Source: Flavobacteriales bacterium (GTDB lineage: Bacteria > Bacteroidota > Bacteroidia > Flavobacteriales > BACL11). From it: a stretch of DNA of 8,019 bases. Location: positions 25,700 through 33,718 of the forward strand of contig PBVH01000011.1 in assembly GCA_002728175.1 (NCBI GenBank), in the 5' to 3' direction. Both the position numbers and the translations under genes were made by a program. This document shows positions 1-6,903 of this stretch, piece after piece. The notes under the pieces were generated by a model that was not told the DNA's origin, made no database searches, and saw only the letters and a list, made by a program, of their open reading frames with translations. How positions within the stretch are numbered: the stretch's first letter is position 1; each line of letters opens with the position of its first letter.

Positions 1-224
1 AACTATTTACGCCAGGTTCTATAATTTCAACTTGTTTAATTATTGTAACATCTTCATTTTTTAATTATTATATAAGTAACTTTGCTGAGTATAATAAAGT
101 TTATGGTTCAATAGGTACTTTGATAATTATACTTTTATGGATGTATATTAATTCAATCATTTTACTAATTGGATTTGAATTAAATGCTAGCATATTCAAT
201 GCTAAAAAACAAAAGAAATTATAA
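1..224 (+). CDS. YihY/virulence factor BrkB family membrane protein, C-terminal end (partial)
   Basis: The reading frame is open from the left edge; full codons begin at position 3 and end at the TAA at 222-224, giving 73 residues. The gene's start lies outside the window. Visible are a hydrophobic segment (about residues 7-25 of the fragment), then the C-terminal signature of the YihY/BrkB family: 'YNKVYGSIGTLIIILLWMYI' followed by a second membrane helix and 'GFELNASIF', ending in a lysine-rich tail (KKQKKL). In this family the Tyr-Gly-Ser-Ile-Gly turn and the Glu-Leu-Asn-Ala motif near the end are strongly conserved. These are polytopic inner-membrane proteins, once misnamed ribonuclease BN, and their biochemical role is not settled. 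The next gene starts 15 bases downstream on the same strand, so the two are probably co-transcribed. Family call is firm; function is not. Confidence 0.88.
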   Translation, partial: LFTPGSIISTCLIIVTSSFFNYYISNFAEYNKVYGSIGTLIIILLWMYINSIILLIGFELNASIFNAKKQKKL

Positions 225-239
225 ATTTACACACATAAC

Positions 240-3200
240 ATGAAGAAATATTTTTTACTTTTTATCATACTAACTCAAATTAGTACTTATGCACAAAAAC
301 ATGAAGTTTACAACCCTCTTTTAAAACCCAACACCTACAGAAACATAGATAATCCAAATTATTGGAAAAATAAACTTCCATACAAAGATTACTGGCAGCA
401 AGATGTGCACTATAAAATAGATGCATATATAGATGAAGAAACAGATATAATTAATGCTGAACAAACATTAGTATATTGGAATAATTCTCCAGATACTTTA
501 GAGTATGTATATTTTCATTTATACCAAAATGCATTTCAACCTGATTCTTATTTAGATGAACTACAAAAACAAAATAAAAAAAGTCCTCACTGGTCAAGAA
601 AATATGAAAATCAAAAATTAGGGACATCTATTAAAGAAATTAAAGTGAATGGAATAAATGTGACAACAGAGCTTGATAACACCATCCTTAAGGTTAATTT
701 ACCAATATCACTCATGCCTGATTCAAATATTGTTTTTGATATTAAGTTTGATACACATTTTGACCAAGGAGAAGTTCGAAGAAGAATGACTGTTTTTGAT
801 GCCTGGGGAAATAAACATTACAATGGTGTTCACTGGTACCCTAGAATCTGTGTTTACGATGCAAAATTTGGATGGACTAAAGATCAACATTTGGGCAAAG
901 AATTTTATGGTAATTTTGGATGCTTTGATGTCGAGCTTAATTTTGCATCAAACTTTATTGTAGAAGCAACTGGGTTTTTATTAAACAGAGATTCTGTTTT
1001 ATCTAAAGATCTTAGAAAAAAATTAGATATAAAAAACTTTAAAGATAAAAAATGGAACTCACCCCCTTCAACAATCATTCCTTATCAAAAAGGTAAAAGA
1101 AAAATTTGGAAATATCATGCTGAAAACGTACATGATTTTGCATTTACAGCTGATCCTACTTACAGAATTGGTGAAGTAAAATGGGAAGATAAAGTTTGTT
1201 ACTCCTTGGTTCAAGAACCACACGCGAGTAAGTGGCAAAATGCAGCTGAATATGGAGCCAAATGTTTAGAAGTGTTTTCAACAGATTTTGGAAGATATGT
1301 TTATCATAAAGTAATTGTTGCGGATGCGAGAAGTGGCATGGAATATCCTATGATTACTTTAGATGATGGTGGTGACCCTGGATACAGAGATTTATTAGCC
1401 CATGAAATTGGACACATGTGGTTTTTTGGACAAGTTGGGAATAATGAAACATATCGTGCTTTATTGGATGAAGGATTTACACAATTTTTAACTGCATGGG
1501 CACTAGTAAAAATAGATGGTGAAGATATGATTTTAGATAAATCTTCAACAAAATGGAGAGAGAGATTTCAAAAACCACTTAAAGCTGTTGATAGTGAAAT
1601 ATATTACTCTTACATTAATGATGCTACAAAATTTAAAGACCCTGTAATTTCTACTCATTCTGACTGCTTTAATGGAGCTCTTGGTCACGGAGGTGGCTAC
1701 AGACATGTATATTACAAAACTGCAGCAATGTTGTATAATTTACAATATGTTCTTGGTGACGATTTATTTCTTAGGGCAATGAAAAATTATTTTAATACCT
1801 GGAAGATTGCACATCCATATAATGAAGACTTTAGAAATTCAGTAATAAGATTTACCAAAGTTGATTTAAACTGGTTTTTTGATCAATGGTTGCAAACAAA
1901 CAAACGAATTGATTATTCTGTTAAATTTAAAAAAAATAAGGTGACTTTTAAAAGAAAGTCTAGAATGCAAATGCCAATTGATTTTACTGTTACGGCTAAC
2001 GATGGGAAAAAATATGACTTTCACATCCCAAATAATTGGTTTGTAAAGAAAACAGAAGCTAAAGTTTTACCAAAATGGCATGGGTGGGACCTGATTCATC
2101 CAGAATATACAACAACAATAAATGTTCCAAGTGGAATCAAAGAGGTTGAAATTGATCCAACACAAAGACTAGCCGACGCCTATATGCCTGATAACAAATC
2201 AAATAAAAATATTTCTTACGGTTTAGACTATAAATTATGGGAATATCCAAATTGGAGATTGTATGAAATAAAATATAGACCTGACTTCTGGTGGAATAAT
2301 TATGACGGATTAAAAGCAGGTATAAATATTAACGGTAACTACATGCGGCATCATCATTTATTTGATATTTCTGCCTGGGTAAATACTGCTTATTTACAAA
2401 AAGATAGTATTGATAATAGTGACGATTATGACTCATATTCTTACAGAATAAAATACAACACCAACTTAGATAAATTTTCTTTAAATAGTAGAATATTTAT
2501 AGAATCTAAATTCATAGCTGGTTTACACAAAAACCAAATTAAGCTTGTTAAAAAAGATAAAAAGAATAATAAAATATCTTTTTCATTATTATCATTATAC
2601 AGAACTAACAATCAATATTTATTAAACGAAAATTGGTCATCAAAAGTCATGAACAATAGAATTGAGTTTGACTTAGAACATAAATATAATTATAAAAGTG
2701 GAAATGGAAAATTAAATTTATTGTTTGCAAGTTCAGCAATTGGAAGTAACTATGACTATAACAAGTTAATTTTCACACTTAACAACAAACATAAATTTAA
2801 AAAAATAGAAATTAAAACTAGAGCTTTTATCCAATTTGGGTCTGGCACTAATTGGGCTGAAGAATCAAAACTTGGACTAGCAGGAGCTAATAATGAAGAA
2901 ATTGTTAATTCAAAATTTACAAGAGCCGAAGGAATTTTAAGTAAAGAACAAACAGACTATAAATTAGATAATACAAATGTTTATCATCACAGGGGGGGGT
3001 TAAACTTAAGAGGTTATAGTGGATATATTGCTCCAGAATTTGATGAAAGCGGAAAAGTTACATCTTTTAGTTATAATGGTATTAGCGGTGCCTCTATAAA
3101 TACTGAATTAGATTTTAGTAAATATTTACCATATTTTATAAGAAAAAACAATTTGAGTTCATATCTATTTGCTGATGCTGGAATAATTACAAATGATAAT

Positions 3201-3413
3201 ATTACTAAAGCAAATTACTCTGAAATATTTTCAGATGTACGCGCAGATGCTGGAATTGGCTTCACATATTCAATTAGAAGATTTAGACCATTAGAAACAG
3301 TCAAACCTTTTACATTTAGATTTGATATGCCTTTATTTTTAAATAGACCTCCTTCAGGAAATGAAGATTTCTTCCAATTTAGATGGATAATTGGTCTTAA
3401 TAGAACTATATAA
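240..3413 (+). CDS. Secreted M1-family zinc metallopeptidase with C-terminal outer-membrane beta-barrel
   Basis: The ATG at 240 opens a signal peptide (MKK, hydrophobic core, then Thr-Tyr-Ala before Gln19; cleavage likely after Ala18), so the start is well supported although no Shine-Dalgarno is visible. Residues about 40-300 form the N-terminal beta domain and about 305-560 the catalytic domain. Zinc ligands are His388 and His392 in HEIGH, plus Glu411 in 'LLDEGF', the exact H-x18-E spacing of M1 (gluzincin) peptidases. Glu389 is the general base, Ser365-Gly-Met-Glu-Tyr369 replaces the GAMEN substrate loop, and Tyr491 (Y-Y-K) is the likely transition-state tyrosine. All key residues are present, so an active aminopeptidase-like enzyme is expected. 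Residues 560-650 resemble the M1 beta-sandwich, ending 'VEIDPTQRLADAYMPDN'. The last 400 or so residues resemble an Omp85-type barrel (see separate entry), making the protein longer than a plain M1 enzyme of about 550-650 residues. An eight-G run interrupts normal base use at residues 918-920. The natural substrate is unknown. Confidence 0.93.
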   Translation: MKKYFLLFIILTQISTYAQKHEVYNPLLKPNTYRNIDNPNYWKNKLPYKDYWQQDVHYKIDAYIDEETDIINAEQTLVYWNNSPDTLEYVYFHLYQNAFQPDSYLDELQKQNKKSPHWSRKYENQKLGTSIKEIKVNGINVTTELDNTILKVNLPISLMPDSNIVFDIKFDTHFDQGEVRRRMTVFDAWGNKHYNGVHWYPRICVYDAKFGWTKDQHLGKEFYGNFGCFDVELNFASNFIVEATGFLLNRDSVLSKDLRKKLDIKNFKDKKWNSPPSTIIPYQKGKRKIWKYHAENVHDFAFTADPTYRIGEVKWEDKVCYSLVQEPHASKWQNAAEYGAKCLEVFSTDFGRYVYHKVIVADARSGMEYPMITLDDGGDPGYRDLLAHEIGHMWFFGQVGNNETYRALLDEGFTQFLTAWALVKIDGEDMILDKSSTKWRERFQKPLKAVDSEIYYSYINDATKFKDPVISTHSDCFNGALGHGGGYRHVYYKTAAMLYNLQYVLGDDLFLRAMKNYFNTWKIAHPYNEDFRNSVIRFTKVDLNWFFDQWLQTNKRIDYSVKFKKNKVTFKRKSRMQMPIDFTVTANDGKKYDFHIPNNWFVKKTEAKVLPKWHGWDLIHPEYTTTINVPSGIKEVEIDPTQRLADAYMPDNKSNKNISYGLDYKLWEYPNWRLYEIKYRPDFWWNNYDGLKAGININGNYMRHHHLFDISAWVNTAYLQKDSIDNSDDYDSYSYRIKYNTNLDKFSLNSRIFIESKFIAGLHKNQIKLVKKDKKNNKISFSLLSLYRTNNQYLLNENWSSKVMNNRIEFDLEHKYNYKSGNGKLNLLFASSAIGSNYDYNKLIFTLNNKHKFKKIEIKTRAFIQFGSGTNWAEESKLGLAGANNEEIVNSKFTRAEGILSKEQTDYKLDNTNVYHHRGGLNLRGYSGYIAPEFDESGKVTSFSYNGISGASINTELDFSKYLPYFIRKNNLSSYLFADAGIITNDNITKANYSEIFSDVRADAGIGFTYSIRRFRPLETVKPFTFRFDMPLFLNRPPSGNEDFFQFRWIIGLNRTI
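2217..3410 (+). other. Omp85/BamA-like beta-barrel domain of the M1 peptidase (residues ~660-1057)
   Basis: This part of the peptidase gene codes for about 398 residues of short alternating polar/hydrophobic strands with polar, Asn/Asp/Lys-rich loops, as in outer-membrane barrels; the size suits about 16 strands. It opens with 'YRPDFWWNNYDGLKAGI' (from residue 679), similar to the first strand of Omp85-like proteins of Bacteroidota ('YNRVDGLRLG'). 'GGLNLRGYSGY' (919-929) matches the Omp85 loop-6 motif Arg-Gly-Phe/Tyr. It is followed by 'LFADAGI' (976-982), 'VRADAGIGFTYS' (1000-1011), 'FRFDMPLFLN' (1026-1035) and a last strand 'FQFRWIIGLN', the order seen at the end of Omp85 proteins. The final residues (RTI) lack the usual terminal aromatic. 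The assignment rests on motif order; a structure prediction would settle it. Confidence 0.72.
2992..2999 (+). repeat. G8 homopolymer tract inside the peptidase-barrel gene (possible phase-variation site)
   Basis: Eight consecutive G residues form codons AGG-GGG-GGG (Arg918-Gly919-Gly920), just before the loop-6 motif Leu-Arg-Gly-Tyr. The next longest G or C run seen in the window is five (C5 at 1062-1066), while A/T runs of eight or nine are common. With eight Gs the gene is in frame. With seven the next codon is TAA; with nine a TAG follows six codons after the run. Either slip would remove about the last 138 residues, including the final barrel strands. Whether the tract varies is not shown by the sequence. 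Confidence 0.6.
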
Positions 3414-4322
3414 TCAGCTATAATTAAATCGCTTCATTTTTAATTTAATTCTTTTATTAAAACACCTTAAATCTTCTTTAGACAGCTCATTTTTCCACTT
3501 TCCAATTGATGTATTAGAAATAGGCTTATTCAAATTTTGATGATGACTCATATTTTTTACACCCATACTACTAATATCTTCTTTCAACAATGATAAATTA
3601 TCAACTACATCTAAACTTAAGAAGTCCTGTATTTTTTTTATTTCATTGTTTGTGTCATTAATTAAATCTTCATATCTGATCAAATGGACTTCTGTGTTAT
3701 TCTTCAAATAATCATAAGATCTTATACTATCTTCCCATTTCATTAAAGCATACCATTGATAATAATTTTTAGACTTGTTCTTAATCATTTTTTTATATGA
3801 TAACATTACATCTCTTGGGTCTCTTATCAAAAAAATATATTTAGCAGCTATAAATTCAGGATATATATACTTAATAAAATTTGTATTAAGTGGACTTTTA
3901 TCACCCCAATATTTAGCCTCCTTTTTATGTTTAAATTTATATTTTAGAAAAATTTGATTAAAAATTTCAGATATTGAACCATTTTTTAATTTAATTTTAG
4001 AAATATCAAGTTGCCAATTAGTTGTTTTCTCTTTTTTCAAGTATAATTTTTTTACATTTTTAAGCCATGCTTTTGTGTTAAAAGGAAATAGAAGATATCT
4101 TCTAATAATTATATATGGTAATAAAAATTGTTCAGGAGGTATAACAATATTTTTGTGAGCATTTAAAATTGTCGCTAATAATGTACTTCCATTTCTTCCT
4201 GAACCCAAAATAAAAAAATGAGGGTGATTTAAAATTTTATTTTCTTTTAAAAAAAATCTAACTAGCAAAAGTATTGGATACAATACCAATCTGTATTTTA
4301 TGTAATGATATAAATTATTCAT
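3414..4322 (-). CDS. PAPS-dependent sulfotransferase of a surface-glycan cluster
   Basis: This 302-residue protein has the hallmarks of the Sulfotransfer_1/3 fold. Residues 36-49 'FFILGSGRNGSTLL' are the 5'-phosphosulfate-binding loop. 'PPEQ' (62-65) and 'WGDKSP' (139-144) follow. 'YIFLIRDPRDVMLSY' (162-176) carries the Arg and Ser that bind the 3'-phosphate of PAPS. 'RYEDL' (216-220) and the late 'IGKWKNELS' (273-281) are also typical. The expected reaction moves sulfate from PAPS to a hydroxyl. Because it is the last gene of a glycosyltransferase/flippase operon, the acceptor is most likely a sugar of the glycan or its lipid-linked precursor. Residues 10-25 are hydrophobic (YRLVLYPILLLVRFFL), suggesting a membrane-associated enzyme, although the segment is interrupted by Arg. 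The ATG (4320-4322) lies one base after the stop of the upstream glycosyltransferase, suggesting translational coupling. Its stop abuts that of the peptidase gene. The acceptor cannot be read from the sequence. Confidence 0.9.
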   Translation of the reverse strand: MNNLYHYIKYRLVLYPILLLVRFFLKENKILNHPHFFILGSGRNGSTLLATILNAHKNIVIPPEQFLLPYIIIRRYLLFPFNTKAWLKNVKKLYLKKEKTTNWQLDISKIKLKNGSISEIFNQIFLKYKFKHKKEAKYWGDKSPLNTNFIKYIYPEFIAAKYIFLIRDPRDVMLSYKKMIKNKSKNYYQWYALMKWEDSIRSYDYLKNNTEVHLIRYEDLINDTNNEIKKIQDFLSLDVVDNLSLLKEDISSMGVKNMSHHQNLNKPISNTSIGKWKNELSKEDLRCFNKRIKLKMKRFNYS

Positions 4323-4323
4323 T

Positions 4324-5367
4324 TTACTTACTAGTCAACTCTTTTATTAAACTAGATTTTCTTTTTTGCTTAAAATAATTATCTTTTATTTTTAATCTCG
4401 CTCTCTTAGATAACAAATCAAAATTACAGCTAATTGCATCATTTATTAATCTACTTAACATTGATGAATCTCTTCTTTCTAAAATAAATCCAGTGTCACC
4501 AACTATTTCAGGTAACATATTAACAGATGAAACAATTGGTATGCATTCACATAACATTGCTTCACACAAAGATACGCCAAACCCTTCTGTATTTGATAAT
4601 TGTAAATAGAAGCGACTTTTACTATAATATTCTCTAAGTTGTTTAGGATTTAACCTTCCAAGACATATAACATTATTTGGTATCTTTAGTGAATCTATTT
4701 TATCAATTCCAGCTAAAAAAAAATTACAGTTAGGAAAACTACTTGTAACCTCACAAAGCAAATCAATTCCCTTTATATGCTCTTTTCCATTTGATAAAAC
4801 ACTTATGAAAGTATTATTATCTTTTAAAGTTTTTTTGTCTTTACACCAAAAAGAATGATCAACAGCATTGTGTATAACTTTATAAGGAGTAGCTATATCT
4901 TTTAAATGATAACTATAACCAAATTCTATAGGTGTTTTAGAATAATAAGTATTTTTAGTGTAGACTAATGACTTACTAACAGGTAAAATTTTATCAACTA
5001 AGTTATAGGTGTTACTAATAAAAAATCTCATAATTGGATTTCTTAAATTACCATAATTAATTTCAGGAAAACTAACACAATCAGTTCCATGAACGATTAT
5101 GAAAATTTTCTTATTGAAAATCTTTCCAAACAATGCCGGGAGCAAAGAATGATAGCCACCAAAAGAAATTAATATCTTATCCACCTTTACTATATTAAAA
5201 AGAAGATAAAAAAACTGAACTATCAAATTAAATGGTAAAAGATATTTACTTGACCATTTTTGATTAAAAGAAATTATTTGAAATTTGTCGCTTAAAAGTT
5301 CTAAATCTGTCTTTACAAATGTGTAAAGCTGAGGATAAATAAATAATAATTTTTTCTTTTCACTCAT
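4324..5367 (-). CDS. GT4-type (GT-B fold) glycosyltransferase, polysaccharide biosynthesis
   Basis: This 347-residue protein is a retaining glycosyltransferase of the Glycos_transf_1/GT4 kind. The N-terminal Rossmann half is the acceptor side and includes 'FIIVHGTDCVSF' (89-100), 'VDKILPVSKSL' (124-134) and 'KVIHNAVD' (163-170), the usual order before the linker. The C-terminal donor half begins 'ISVLSNGKEHIKGIDLL' (188-204), runs through 'NVICLGRL' (232-239), and holds the E-x7-E signature in 'EGFGVSLCEAM' (Glu261 and Glu269), followed by 'LPEIVGDTGFIL' (285-296). In this family these residues contact the nucleotide-sugar. The protein lacks a signal peptide and should act at the cytoplasmic face of the inner membrane, adding a sugar to a lipid-linked oligosaccharide. 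The start ATG lies 33 bases after the flippase stop, the widest gap in the operon. That gap contains TATATTTG on the coding strand, like a Bacteroidota -7 box but with no matching upstream element. Donor and acceptor sugars are unknown. Confidence 0.92.
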   Translation of the reverse strand: MSEKKKLLFIYPQLYTFVKTDLELLSDKFQIISFNQKWSSKYLLPFNLIVQFFYLLFNIVKVDKILISFGGYHSLLPALFGKIFNKKIFIIVHGTDCVSFPEINYGNLRNPIMRFFISNTYNLVDKILPVSKSLVYTKNTYYSKTPIEFGYSYHLKDIATPYKVIHNAVDHSFWCKDKKTLKDNNTFISVLSNGKEHIKGIDLLCEVTSSFPNCNFFLAGIDKIDSLKIPNNVICLGRLNPKQLREYYSKSRFYLQLSNTEGFGVSLCEAMLCECIPIVSSVNMLPEIVGDTGFILERRDSSMLSRLINDAISCNFDLLSKRARLKIKDNYFKQKRKSSLIKELTSK

Positions 5368-5400
5368 AACTTATCACAAATATAAACAAAGATGAATACT

Positions 5401-6900
5401 TTACTTAGAATATTTGCTTAGCAAAGATTTTTTAAAATCATTAAACAAACTAATTAAATCTTCAGATAATTTAAAGTAAAGAACTAATGGGATAAATAAT
5501 AAGCATATAATTACTGACCTGTAGAAAAGATCAAATAATGGAATGTTAGTTAAAGGTAAATACAAAACAATGTAATAAACCAAAAACAGAAAAAATAATA
5601 TTTTTAAGGTGTTCATACTAAAAGGTTGTAAATCCATTTTTATTTTAATAATTGTTAGCTTTAAAATATTAAATAATAAAATTGAAATTGCAGTTGCCAT
5701 AGCAGCTCCATTTATACCAACTATCCCAAAATGAGCTAGGGGACTTGATGAAGGAATTAATAAATAATTTGTTAAAAATGTAGATACAACTAAAAATAAA
5801 TTAGTGTAAAGATCGTATTTATAATATTTTGAATTTACTATTATATCCGTATTGACACCAAAAGAAATATTAAATAATTGTGATAAGCCAATATAAAAAA
5901 CCACAAACTTACCTGCACTAAACTTTTCTGGTAGCAAAGAAAAAATTTGATCAATATTTATCCATACACAAGTAAAAAAAACACCTCCAACAATGAGTAG
6001 GTTAAGTGCAGATTTTGAATAAATACTATTAATCTCATTGAAATCCTGTTCTTTCCAAGCCTTGGCTAAAAGTGGTGTTGATATTGCAACTATAGCTTTA
6101 CTTGGTATTCTAAGCGCATTACCAATAAAAAAAGCAATTGTATAAAAAGCTACTTGCTCTAAATCAAGCAATGAACTAATCATCATTATATCCATTCTTG
6201 TTACAATAACAACTGATGCCCCTCCGATTAAAACAAATAAACCAAATTTCAAGATTTCTTTTAAATTTAATGAAGCTAAAGTATATGATAAAGAAATGCG
6301 TTTATTTTTAATTTGAATAATAAATAGAATAATAAATTTCAGAAAAAATCCAAAAAAGTAAATTTTTAAAAAATTATCAAAGCTTAAAAAACCAAACCAA
6401 TATAAAAACAACATTGACATGCTATATATTTTCAAAAAGACTTCATTAATAAAAACAGGTGTAGTTGAATCTAAAAAAGATCTAGATATAGCTGTAAGAA
6501 TATCAAAAAAACCAATAAAAAAAACTAATAAAATAATATAGAAAAAATTATCTTTAAGTAAATCAGATGCATTAATGATTGAAAATAACTGTTCTTTGAA
6601 TAAAAAGTACAATAACAGTGCTGCTAAAAAACCTATAAGCGGAGTTATTAAACTAAAGAAATATAATTGACTTTTACTTTTAATTTCAGGAAAAAAACGT
6701 AAAAAAACTTTTGGAACACCAACTGTTGTAATAGTTGCAACCAAAATAGAATAAGCAATAATAACTTGTATTAATCCAAAATACTCAGGGTTATCTTCAA
6801 ATGCATATGGGTAAATAAAAACTGTATTAATAGCACCAATTGCCATGCCTAAATAAAAGCTAACAGAGTTCTTTATACTTTGTAATCTGACTACACCCAT
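5401..6900 (-). CDS. Wzx-like polysaccharide/oligosaccharide flippase (MOP superfamily)
   Basis: This 499-residue, strongly hydrophobic protein has about 14 predicted membrane helices, near residues 12-33, 41-61, 80-101, 119-138, 153-170, 180-197, 217-236, 248-265, 298-314, 330-350, 364-381, 391-412, 432-449 and 459-476. That number and length fit the polysaccharide-transport branch of the MOP (MATE-like) exporters. Its N-terminus 'MGVVRLQSIKNSVSFYLGMA' is the typical opening of Bacteroidota flippases and fixes the start at 6900. 'VIVTRMDIMMISSLL' (231-245) and 'FYTIAFFIGNALRIPSKAI' (252-270) match the conserved helix-7/8 region where the arginine-aspartate pair lies. The role is to move an undecaprenyl-linked glycan repeat unit from the cytoplasmic to the periplasmic side of the inner membrane. 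The ATG sits three bases after the stop of the upstream glycosyltransferase. The glycan carried is unknown; teichuronic acid or O-antigen type exporters look alike at this level. Confidence 0.93.
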   Translation of the reverse strand: MGVVRLQSIKNSVSFYLGMAIGAINTVFIYPYAFEDNPEYFGLIQVIIAYSILVATITTVGVPKVFLRFFPEIKSKSQLYFFSLITPLIGFLAALLLYFLFKEQLFSIINASDLLKDNFFYIILLVFFIGFFDILTAISRSFLDSTTPVFINEVFLKIYSMSMLFLYWFGFLSFDNFLKIYFFGFFLKFIILFIIQIKNKRISLSYTLASLNLKEILKFGLFVLIGGASVVIVTRMDIMMISSLLDLEQVAFYTIAFFIGNALRIPSKAIVAISTPLLAKAWKEQDFNEINSIYSKSALNLLIVGGVFFTCVWINIDQIFSLLPEKFSAGKFVVFYIGLSQLFNISFGVNTDIIVNSKYYKYDLYTNLFLVVSTFLTNYLLIPSSSPLAHFGIVGINGAAMATAISILLFNILKLTIIKIKMDLQPFSMNTLKILFFLFLVYYIVLYLPLTNIPLFDLFYRSVIICLLFIPLVLYFKLSEDLISLFNDFKKSLLSKYSK

Positions 6901-6903
6901 TTG

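Noticed and set aside
77..84. TAACTTTG on the plus strand inside the YihY-family gene, a possible -7 box for the peptidase
   Set aside because: It sits in coding sequence about 155 bases before the ATG and has no -33 partner at the right distance; co-transcription with the upstream gene is the simpler reading.
3390..3440. Loose inverted repeat (TTAAT...ATTAA) around the convergent stops, considered as a bidirectional terminator
   Set aside because: The arms are only five A/T bases with poor pairing inside and no GC-rich stem; too weak to call.
3775..3957. A 60-codon open frame on the plus strand
   Set aside because: It lies wholly inside the sulfotransferase gene, antisense to its conserved PAPS-binding region, and has no recognisable motif; it is a shadow of the real gene.
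4715..4723. A9 run (T9 on the coding strand) in the glycosyltransferase gene, considered as a second phase-variation tract
   Set aside because: A/T runs of eight or nine occur at several places in this window, as expected from base composition, so this one carries no special signal.
5377..5384. TATATTTG on the minus strand before the 4324-5367 glycosyltransferase, matching the Bacteroidota -7 box TAnnTTTG
   Set aside because: No TTTG at the expected 19-21 base distance upstream, the site is very close to the ATG, and the sequence is so AT-rich that a half-match by chance is likely; an internal operon promoter is possible but unsupported.
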